DNA from: an uncultured Prevotella sp.
Lineage (GTDB): Bacteria; Bacteroidota; Bacteroidia; Bacteroidales; Bacteroidaceae
Assembly: GCA_900550635.1 (NCBI GenBank)
Contig: URSZ01000057.1
Coordinates: 1-14,577, forward strand
Direction: 5' to 3'
Length of the DNA: 14,577 nt
How positions within the stretch are numbered: the first letter of the stretch is position 1; every line of letters begins with the position of its first letter. The notes under the pieces are model-generated. The model saw only the letters and a program-made list of their open reading frames with translations, was not told the origin of the DNA and ran no database searches. Position numbers and translations under genes: made by a program. Below, in pieces: positions 6,237 through 12,993 of this stretch.

Positions 6237-7757
6237 ATGCGTAGAACATCGATTTCTTTCTGCCTTATTGTTTTTATTTGCAGTATGCTGTGGTCTGTAA
6301 CATGCCGTGCACAGACAGGAGTCCCTCCCAAACGGGAGTTCCGCGGAGCGTGGATTCAGACCGTCAACGGTTTTTTCAAAGGAATGCCGCGCGACCAAAT
6401 GCAGGCCACACTGACGCGCTATCTTGACGCTTTCAAACGTTACGGGTTGAACACGGTGATGTTCCAGGTGCGTTGCGAGGCCGACGCTTTTTACAAAAGT
6501 TCTTACGAACCGTGGAGCTATTACCTTACCGGCCAGCAAGGTGTTGCGCCCAATCCCATGTGGGACCCGCTGGAGTGGATGGTGGAGCAGTGCCATGCCC
6601 GGGGGCTGGAGATTCATGCGTGGATAAATCCTTACCGTGCCAAAACCGCCGCGCAGCACGATATGGCGGCCAACCATCCTTACAACATGTGGCCCGACAG
6701 GTTCTTCCAGTATCGCGGACAGTTGCTCTTCGACCCGGGCGAACCGGGAAACCGGGAGTATATCTGCCGAGTTGTGGCCGACATCATGAGAAATTATGAC
6801 GTCGACGGCATACACATGGACGATTATTTCTACCCATATCCTGCTGCCGGAGTAGATATACCCGACGACAAGAGTTTTGCGAAATACAACAACGGTATGA
6901 CCGACCGCGGTGACTGGAGGCGATATAACGTGAACGAGCTGATACGCCAGTTGCACGATACCATACGCACTGTGAAGCCGTGGGTAAAGTTCGGCGTCTC
7001 GCCTTTCGGTATTTACCACAACGCGCGGCGCGGCGGAAACGTTCCCGGTTCGAACACAAACGGACTGGAGAACTACGAGGACCTGTACGCCGATGTACTT
7101 TACTGGGTAAACAAAGGCTGGGTGGACTATTCAATGCCGCAACTTTATTGGCAGATAGGACATCCGGTGGCCGATTACGAGACTCTCATACGCTGGTGGG
7201 ACAAATACGCTTCGAATCGCCCGCTAATAATAGGCGAGTCGGTGGAGAATACAATAAAATATGCCGACCCCTCGAACCCGCAGGTAAACCAGCTTATCGC
7301 AAAAATGAATCTCGAGCGTTCGCTTCCTAATGTGAGCGGCAGCTGTATTTGGTATGGAGATGTTTTTGCGAACAACAAAGGCAATTATGCCGAAGCCATA
7401 CACCAGCTTTATTTCAAGTATCCCGCACTTGCACCGCTCATGCCTTTCATCGACGATGACGCTCCTAAGAAGGTGAGAAAACTCAAGGCCGTTTGGACAT
7501 CCGACGGATACATACTCTTCTGGACGGCTCCTAAGGCGAAGAAAGAAATGGACCGCGCCGTGAAGTACGTGGTTTACCGTTTTGACAAAGGCGAGAAAGT
7601 GAACCTCGACGACGCTTCGCGCATAGTAACGGTTACGTCCGACAATTTCTACAAGCTGCCTTATGATGACGGCGATGAGAAGTGCGTATATGTGGTTACC
7701 GCCCTCGACAGGTTGCAGAATGAGTCGAAAGCCAAGAAGAAAACCGTAAAACTTTAA
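6237..7757 (+). CDS. Secreted GHL10/DUF187-family glycoside hydrolase-like protein
   Basis: A 506-residue protein with a signal peptide (residues 1-25, cleavage likely after CRA before Q). The start REFRGAWIQTVNG (33-45) and later FQVRCEADAFY, EIHAWINPYR (125-134) and GIHMDDYFYPYP (191-202) are hallmarks of the glycosyl-hydrolase-like family 10 TIM barrel, roughly residues 33-345. Asp195 and Asp196 are candidate catalytic or ligand residues. About 405-506 looks like a fibronectin-III-type domain (ILFWTAP, YVVYRF, YVVTALD). Some relatives act on peptidoglycan-derived or other glycans, but the substrate here is unknown. It is the only plus-strand gene in the window, stands alone behind a long divergent spacer and ends at a shared terminator. 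Confidence 0.9.
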   Translation: MRRTSISFCLIVFICSMLWSVTCRAQTGVPPKREFRGAWIQTVNGFFKGMPRDQMQATLTRYLDAFKRYGLNTVMFQVRCEADAFYKSSYEPWSYYLTGQQGVAPNPMWDPLEWMVEQCHARGLEIHAWINPYRAKTAAQHDMAANHPYNMWPDRFFQYRGQLLFDPGEPGNREYICRVVADIMRNYDVDGIHMDDYFYPYPAAGVDIPDDKSFAKYNNGMTDRGDWRRYNVNELIRQLHDTIRTVKPWVKFGVSPFGIYHNARRGGNVPGSNTNGLENYEDLYADVLYWVNKGWVDYSMPQLYWQIGHPVADYETLIRWWDKYASNRPLIIGESVENTIKYADPSNPQVNQLIAKMNLERSLPNVSGSCIWYGDVFANNKGNYAEAIHQLYFKYPALAPLMPFIDDDAPKKVRKLKAVWTSDGYILFWTAPKAKKEMDRAVKYVVYRFDKGEKVNLDDASRIVTVTSDNFYKLPYDDGDEKCVYVVTALDRLQNESKAKKKTVKL

Positions 7758-7793
7758 AGGCGCTCTGCCCGGAATCCTATTTCCATAAAATAT

Positions 7794-7830
7794 AAAACCG
7801 TACAGACAAAGTATATGTCTGTACGGTTTT
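7794..7830. terminator. Bidirectional intrinsic terminator
   Basis: A perfect 15-bp stem (7794-7808 with 7816-7830; core ACCGTACAGACA) around a 7-nt loop, flanked by AAAA on the left and TTTT on the right, so it has a U-run on either strand. It lies between two convergent genes, 36 bp past the stop of the plus-strand gene and 56 bp past the stop of the GH109 gene, and should serve both. Confidence 0.92.
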
Positions 7831-7886
7831 GTTTCTAATCGCTTGTCCGTCGGTTCTTCTCGGATGTGGCTTTCAGGATAGCGGTA

Positions 7887-9488
7887 TTATATCTTTTTTG
7901 CCTTTTTGGCAGCCTTTGCAGCTTTCTTAGCCGCTTTGGCTTCGTCTTTCCAGTATTTTTCGATGAACTTCTGGCCGCCTGCTTTCATGCCGTCGGTAAA
8001 GTATTTTGCTGCCTGTGCTGCGGCAGCCTCGTCTTCGGGCGAAGCAAAGGCATGTTTATAGGCTTTTATGTCGTTCCAATGCCCGCGTGTAAAGTCGGGA
8101 ACCTGCACAGAAGCATTGTTGTTGTCCATAGAAAGGGCACCGAGCTCAGCAAGGCAGCACCATTCTGCAAGGTCGTACACGTCGATGTCGAGGGGAAGTC
8201 CGTTCTGCAGACAGTAAACCAGACGGGCGTCCATAATAAAGACCATGCCGCCGTGTCCGCCGACCTCTTTGGCATTGTCGCCGTATTTTTTCAGGATAGG
8301 GTTATAGTATTTGTTTATTAATGCCTGCTTGTCCTTGTCGGACATGTACTCGTGTCCCGAAAGGTTGTCAGCCGAGGGTGTCACGCCTGCTTTCTTCATG
8401 TCTTCCGAGCCGAGAGCGTATCCTTCTACAGGGTATTTGTTTGCGAATCCTTTTGTGCCGACGAGTTGGTACTTCCTGTCGTAAGGTTGCGGGTTCATGA
8501 CATCGTGGTCTATGCGTATCATTTTTCCGTTTTCGGTGCGAATCATCGTTGAAGTAAAGTCGCCGTTGCGGAAGTCCACCTTCTGGCCTGTACGTTCTTC
8601 AACAAGCTGTACGCCGTGCACCGACTTAGTGTCCATTGCAACGAGAGTTTTCATGCGGTCGCCCCTGTGTATGTTGAGCAGCTGGGCAACAGGGCCGAGG
8701 CCGTGGGTTGCGTAAACATCACCGCGGTGTTTCATGTTGTACTCCAAGCGCCAGCCAAGTTTGTCGTTGGCATCTTTTTTCCAGTAATAGTCCCAGAACG
8801 GGTCTAGGTCGTGGCAGTAAGCTCCCGATACGTGCAGTATTTCGCCGAACACTCCTTGTTGCGCCATATTCAGGGTATTCATTTCGAACCAGTCGTAGCA
8901 GCAATTTTCAAGAAGCATGCAATGTTTGCGCTTTTTCTCGCTGATGTTTATCAGCGCCCAGCATTCTTTCAGGTTCATAGCCGAAGGCACCTCTATGGCA
9001 GCGTGCTTGTCGTTCTCGAGCGCGCAGTATGCCACGGGGAAGTGATGAAGCCAGTCGGTTGCTATATAAACGATGTCTATGTCAGGACGTTTGCAAAGTT
9101 CCACGTATCCCGAGTCGCCGTAGTAGATTGCCGCTTCGGGCATGCCAGCCTTGGTAAGGATTTTCTGGCAGTTTTCGGCGCGTTCCTTTTCGTGGTCGCA
9201 AAGAGCAACGATTTGCACGCCGGGTATGTGCGTCCATCTTTCTACTGCTCCAGGCCCACGCATACCGAGTCCTACGAAGCCTACTCGCACTACTTTCAGT
9301 TTTGGAGTTGCGAGGTTGAGCGCGTGCTCTTGTCCTGCCGGGCGTGCTGGCGTGTCGATTACGATAGTGCCTTTATCCCAGTGCCATTTGCTACCGTCGC
9401 TGAGCGTGCCTTGTGCCTTCAAGCCGGAAAGTCCTGCCGACAGTAACAAGGCGCATGCAGCGAAAATGATTCTTTTTATTTGCTTCAT
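7887..9488 (-). CDS. Secreted GH109-family glycosidase (Gfo/Idh/MocA fold), putative alpha-N-acetylgalactosaminidase
   Basis: A 533-residue protein with a signal peptide (residues 1-26, KAQ). A Rossmann NAD-binding motif lies at GFVGLGMRGPG (70-80), and the acidic residue after the second strand is in ALCDHEKERAE. EVPSAMNLKECW (166-177), LLENCCYDWFEM (192-203), YCHDLDPF (224-231) and YATHGLGP (259-266) match the GH109 family, in which a tightly bound NAD takes part in glycoside cleavage; Tyr259 and His262 lie in the active-site segment. Characterised members remove alpha-GalNAc, for example from blood-group A antigen or mucin O-glycans; the specificity here is inferred. An unusual extra tail of about 20 residues is almost all Ala and Lys (AKAAKKAAKAAKKAKK). 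It follows the TPR gene by 79 bp in the same direction. TAACCTTG at 9563-9570 is a one-mismatch promoter box, so co-transcription and a separate promoter are both possible. Confidence 0.9.
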   Translation of the reverse strand: MKQIKRIIFAACALLLSAGLSGLKAQGTLSDGSKWHWDKGTIVIDTPARPAGQEHALNLATPKLKVVRVGFVGLGMRGPGAVERWTHIPGVQIVALCDHEKERAENCQKILTKAGMPEAAIYYGDSGYVELCKRPDIDIVYIATDWLHHFPVAYCALENDKHAAIEVPSAMNLKECWALINISEKKRKHCMLLENCCYDWFEMNTLNMAQQGVFGEILHVSGAYCHDLDPFWDYYWKKDANDKLGWRLEYNMKHRGDVYATHGLGPVAQLLNIHRGDRMKTLVAMDTKSVHGVQLVEERTGQKVDFRNGDFTSTMIRTENGKMIRIDHDVMNPQPYDRKYQLVGTKGFANKYPVEGYALGSEDMKKAGVTPSADNLSGHEYMSDKDKQALINKYYNPILKKYGDNAKEVGGHGGMVFIMDARLVYCLQNGLPLDIDVYDLAEWCCLAELGALSMDNNNASVQVPDFTRGHWNDIKAYKHAFASPEDEAAAAQAAKYFTDGMKAGGQKFIEKYWKDEAKAAKKAAKAAKKAKKI

Positions 9489-9567
9489 GATTTTATTTGT
9501 TAGTTTATTGATATGTTGATAATTTGTTCCTGTGTTGGTTATATTCGTTTTAGTGCGGCGTGCAAGG

Positions 9568-10560
9568 TTACAAACCGAGCGGGTTTGCGTTTTGCATTTC
9601 GTTTTTCACGCGGTTTTGCATTTCGGTGAAGAGTTCTTTTTTCTCTTCGGCATTATGCGGTTTTATTTCGTCGGCTTTTGCGATGTCTTGACTCGCGCCT
9701 TCTTCGTCTCCGAGTTTCTTGCGCAGTTCGGCACGCATTCTTAGCGCCTCATGAAAGTCGGGAACTGTTTTGAGTGCTTCGTTAAGTGTCTCGAGTGCGG
9801 CATTGTCGTTTCCTGCCGATTCTTCCGCCTTTGCTTTTTTAAGGTATGCGTCTTGATTGAACGGGTTTTCGTCGATAGCTTTGCTATATGCGTTTGCGGC
9901 TCCTTCGTAATCGTTTTTTCCTTCGCGCAGTTTGCCTTTTTGTATATAAACATTGTCATCGGCTTCGCCTTTTTCTATCACGGTGTCTATGTCTTTTTCG
10001 GCTTCGTCGAACATTTCCGAGGCTGCAAGCGAGCGCGAGCGCATTATGTAGGCCGCATTGTAGTCGGGTTCAAGTTCTATGGCTTTGGTGAAGGCTTTAA
10101 TTGCCCCTTCTTCGTCTTCCATTCCGTGCATGGCCAGACCTTTCAGAAAATATGCCGAAGGATTGTGCGGCTCAAGGCTTTCTGCATTTTGCGAGGCCTG
10201 TAATGCCGTGTCCCAATCGCCGAGTTGGACCGCAGCCTGTGCTATCGAAAGTTGCAGGCGAACGTTGTCGGGGTGTGTTGTTGCTATACGTTGCAGCAGC
10301 GGTAGGGCTTTTTCCATTTCATTGCAGTTCATGTATGCTTCAGCAAGGTAGCTTTGTGCCTTTTCGTTGTCCGGTTCGAGTTCAATGGCTTTGCTAAGGT
10401 AATCTGTGGCCAGTCTGAATTCTTTTATATTCATTGCGCGCAGCCCGTTGTCGCAAAGTGTTTCGAATGTAATCCTTTTCTTTTCGGCCGCTTCCTGTTC
10501 CAATGTCTGTTCGTCGGTCTCGCTGTTGTTTGATGAGAATAGTGACTTGAAGAATCCCAT
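9568..10560 (-). CDS. Tetratricopeptide repeat protein, cytoplasmic
   Basis: A 330-residue protein with no signal peptide or membrane segment. Residues 1-30 are polar and acidic. From about 35 to 310 there are roughly eight 34-residue TPR units, seen in recurring patterns such as DYLSKAIELEPDNEKA, AIKAFTKAIELEPDYNAA and AYSKAIDENPFNQDAY. The C-terminus is a charged helix. TPR arrays bind peptides or act as protein scaffolds; no catalytic domain is present, so the partner is unknown. It has its own two-box promoter, giving a short 5' leader of about 19 nt or less. The downstream GH109 gene may be read from the same transcript. Confidence 0.88.
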   Translation of the reverse strand: MGFFKSLFSSNNSETDEQTLEQEAAEKKRITFETLCDNGLRAMNIKEFRLATDYLSKAIELEPDNEKAQSYLAEAYMNCNEMEKALPLLQRIATTHPDNVRLQLSIAQAAVQLGDWDTALQASQNAESLEPHNPSAYFLKGLAMHGMEDEEGAIKAFTKAIELEPDYNAAYIMRSRSLAASEMFDEAEKDIDTVIEKGEADDNVYIQKGKLREGKNDYEGAANAYSKAIDENPFNQDAYLKKAKAEESAGNDNAALETLNEALKTVPDFHEALRMRAELRKKLGDEEGASQDIAKADEIKPHNAEEKKELFTEMQNRVKNEMQNANPLGL

Positions 10561-10579
10561 TAAGTGATAGTTTTATTTA

Positions 10580-10612
10580 CAAAAGTATATTATTTTCCGG
10601 ATATGTGGCAAA
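10580..10612 (-). promoter_or_regulatory. Promoter of the TPR gene (TTTG-N21-TAnnTTTG)
   Basis: Minus-strand TTTG (10612-10609), 21 bp, then TACTTTTG (10587-10580). Both elements match the Bacteroidota consensus. The -7 box is 19 nt from the start codon at 10560. Confidence 0.68.
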
Positions 10613-10643
10613 AGTTTATTGTTTGAGGCGCATGCAGATAGCG

Positions 10644-12551
10644 CTATTTCAGGATAAGTCCTCCGTTAGGCTGTATGGTTACCTTTACTGTGCCGTCTTT
10701 CCCGGCTTTTATTTCCTTTAGTTGCGGTTGTGGGAGGGCATCTTCCTTTGCGGGCTTGTCGTTGTAGCACATAAGTGTTTTCCCGGCGAACATGGGGAGT
10801 TGCAGTTTAAGTTTCATCTCCTCGCCTGTTGCATTCAGGCCGGCCACGTACCATTTATCGCCATGGCGGCGGGCCAAAATGACGAATTTGCCCGGATAGC
10901 CGTCGATAAACTGCGTCTCGTCCCAAACGGTGGGAAGTTCTTTCAGAAAGTCGATTTCGAAATCAGGTATCTCGTCTATTGTGTTGGGATAAATAGCCAC
11001 GCACTGTATGCTGGTCTGGTTTGTAATGCCCGACGCCAGTTCGAATATGTCGGACGTATAGCGCGTATGGCGGCTTTTGTTGTCGCGCGACATGTTTTTG
11101 TTCATTATTATGCCGCCCCAGTCCATTGTTGCCACGGCGTTGCGGCAGAAGGGGTGTATGGTAAGTTCCATTGCCTGCCGGCGCGCAGCGTGGTCCGTGA
11201 AATAAACGTTTTCAGACGCCAGTACTGCCTCGCTGCTGTGGAAAATCACGCAAATGCCGTAGCGTGCGGCATCGACAAGGATGTCCTCGTAGTATTGCAT
11301 GGTGTGCTGCTTGTCGCCGCCGAAGTAGTCTACTTTTATTCCCTTAATGCCTGCTTTCTGCAGCCACGCCATTTCCTTGTTGCGCGCAAACGATGTGCTC
11401 ATTTTGTGGCGCGGTGTCTGGGGCGGGTCGTTTGCCGTGCCGTTGGTGCTGTACCACAGTATGAGCCCCACTCCTTTCGACTGGGCGTACTTGCTCAGTT
11501 CTTCCATGCGTTCGTAGCCTATTGTCTGGTCCCAGTTGGCGTCGATTAGCACGTATTCGTATCCCATGCGTTCGGACATGTCGATAAACTTCACCTGGTC
11601 GTCGTAGTTTGTGCCGCCGTCCTGCCATAGCAGCCAGCTCCACGTGTAGCGGCCGGGCTTGTACTGCCGGGTGGTTTGGTACATCGGTTCAACAACGTCA
11701 TAGGCAATGGTTGTTTCGACGAGCGGTTTGAGCGTCTCGCCCAAGGTTATCGTGCGCCAAGGCGTGGAGTAGGGCAGCGCCACTCCTGCCGACGTCTGTC
11801 CTATGCCGTTCGATTCGCCGGGCATGGGGAATGCAATAGTATAACCCGTATCAGGATTGTAGTCGCTTAGGTGGCAGCCCACGTAATTGCCACAGGTGCC
11901 GGTTTCGCTTACAAGTGCCCAGCCGTCGCCGCCAATGCGGAACAGGCAGGGAAAGGTATAGCCTTCGCCGAAGGCAGAAGGTTCGCTCATTGGCATGTCG
12001 AGTTTGTATTCTTCCTCATAGCAGGGCTTTGTGCGCATCCAGCCTGACATGGCCTTGTTCTGCGGGCAGAGGAAAGTGGTGGTCTGTGCGGGCAGGCGGA
12101 ACGAGGTGGCTTCGCCGGTTATGGTCATAACTCTTGTTTCGCCATACTGCGGGAAAGAGTAGCGGAAAGCAATGTTGTTGTCCGACACGTTGAACGTGAC
12201 GGTCATTTTCTGCTTTTTGCCGTTTTCAAAGTCCACGTTCACGCAGTTTGCCTTGTAATGGGCCTGCGAAGCCTTGGTTGAAGTCATGGTGTATTCCGAA
12301 CTTACGCTCGAGGTTTGGGAACCTGTCATCGTAAGGCCCGTGGTAAAGTCACCTACGTCGGTATAAACACCAAGTTGTGAGCTTTCTATCATCTGTTTGC
12401 CGTTCAATGTGGCGGAGTAGTATGCTTTTCCTCCGGTGTTTTCTATTGTTACGGCCAGTTTGCCGTCGGGAGATTTCACGTCGATATTGTCGGCAAACGC
12501 CGCAAACGGTGCACAGAGTGCCACGCCTATCGCAAGCAGTAGGTTCTTCAT
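10644..12551 (-). CDS. Secreted GH97-family glycoside hydrolase
   Basis: A 635-residue protein with a signal peptide (MKNLLLAIG, cleavage likely after AFA at residue 20). The N-terminal super-sandwich domain (about 25-280) shows SPDGKLAVTIE, SSQLGVYTDVGDF and the YTFPCLFRIGGDGWAL/SETG segment typical of GH97. The barrel (about 290-530) includes YVLIDANWD and KVDYFGGD, where Asp408 aligns with the position used as nucleophile in retaining GH97 members. Glu462 in RRQAMEL is the likely acid/base. The usual P-T-G and R-T-Y-P-N stretch between the barrel His and this Glu is absent. A beta-rich C-terminal domain follows. The family includes alpha-glucosidases (SusB) and alpha-galactosidases; the substrate here is not clear. 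The frame is open 54 codons further upstream, but the signal peptide and a promoter box 36 nt away place the start at 12551. Confidence 0.92.
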   Translation of the reverse strand: MKNLLLAIGVALCAPFAAFADNIDVKSPDGKLAVTIENTGGKAYYSATLNGKQMIESSQLGVYTDVGDFTTGLTMTGSQTSSVSSEYTMTSTKASQAHYKANCVNVDFENGKKQKMTVTFNVSDNNIAFRYSFPQYGETRVMTITGEATSFRLPAQTTTFLCPQNKAMSGWMRTKPCYEEEYKLDMPMSEPSAFGEGYTFPCLFRIGGDGWALVSETGTCGNYVGCHLSDYNPDTGYTIAFPMPGESNGIGQTSAGVALPYSTPWRTITLGETLKPLVETTIAYDVVEPMYQTTRQYKPGRYTWSWLLWQDGGTNYDDQVKFIDMSERMGYEYVLIDANWDQTIGYERMEELSKYAQSKGVGLILWYSTNGTANDPPQTPRHKMSTSFARNKEMAWLQKAGIKGIKVDYFGGDKQHTMQYYEDILVDAARYGICVIFHSSEAVLASENVYFTDHAARRQAMELTIHPFCRNAVATMDWGGIIMNKNMSRDNKSRHTRYTSDIFELASGITNQTSIQCVAIYPNTIDEIPDFEIDFLKELPTVWDETQFIDGYPGKFVILARRHGDKWYVAGLNATGEEMKLKLQLPMFAGKTLMCYNDKPAKEDALPQPQLKEIKAGKDGTVKVTIQPNGGLILK

Positions 12552-12587
12552 GTAAAGTTTTTTTTGAAATGGTTTTGAGATAATAAG

Positions 12588-12595
12588 CAAAAATA
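12588..12595 (-). promoter_or_regulatory. Bacteroidota -7 box (TATTTTTG) for the GH97 gene
   Basis: Minus-strand TATTTTTG fits TAnnTTTG and lies 36 nt before the ATG at 12551. No -33 TTTG is seen at 19-21 bp. The surrounding DNA is AT-rich, so a chance match is possible. Confidence 0.45.
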
Positions 12596-12754
12596 ATTTT
12601 TTTAGGCGAAATGCGTGCGCGTAATGCCTGTTAGTTTTGCCGGTGGCGGAATTTATTTTATATTTATGCGCAAAGGCGGAAAATGCAGTGCTTTTTGAGT
12701 ACACAAATTGCACTGCTCCGGGGAATGAAAAAATGTCGCTTTGTTTGTCTGCAT

Positions 12755-12900
12755 TTTTGCCCCGGTTTCAAGGCGGGTTTTCAGAGGGCAAAAAATAGGT
12801 CTGAGATATTTTAAAATACAAGGCACATATTTTGAAATATGTGCCTTGTATTTTTTCTTTTCTCCCAAGGGGGTATAAACAGCTGAAAAAGAGTTTTCAA
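12755..12900 (+). repeat. Intergenic 21-bp-phased repeat element, copy 4
   Basis: Boxes GAGATATTTT (12803), CACATATTTT (12824) and CTTGTATTTT (12845) are spaced exactly 21 bp. The centre is a perfect 20-bp inverted repeat (12813-12832 with 12835-12854) separated by only TG, followed by TTCTTTTCTCCCAAGGGGG. A left flank of about 60 bp (from about 12727) resembles that of copy 1, including GGTTTCA and GGCGG, and the right flank shares CAG-TGAAAA. The element fills most of the spacer between the Omp85 gene and the GH97 promoter and could also act as a terminator for the Omp85 gene. Confidence 0.87.
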
Positions 12901-12993
12901 ATTTCGGCTCGCAAAATGACGTTTTCAGGGCCCTGTTTTTCGTTGCTCCGAATGTCTGTTTTCTTTCCTTGTTGTGTGTTGCGGTACGACCGT

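Noticed and set aside
6222..7019. Minus-strand 265-codon frame antisense to the GHL10 gene
   Set aside because: Fully antisense to a gene with clear family motifs; no independent support.
862..12900. Possible CRISPR array or clustered direct repeats
   Set aside because: The repeat copies are kilobases apart, palindromic, and have no unique spacers between regular repeats within a cluster; no cas genes are visible.
12927..12936. Palindrome CAGGGCCCTG downstream of the Omp85 gene as a terminator
   Set aside because: A gapless 10-bp palindrome leaves no loop without breaking the stem, and no clean U-run follows on the minus strand; copy 4 of the repeat is a better candidate.
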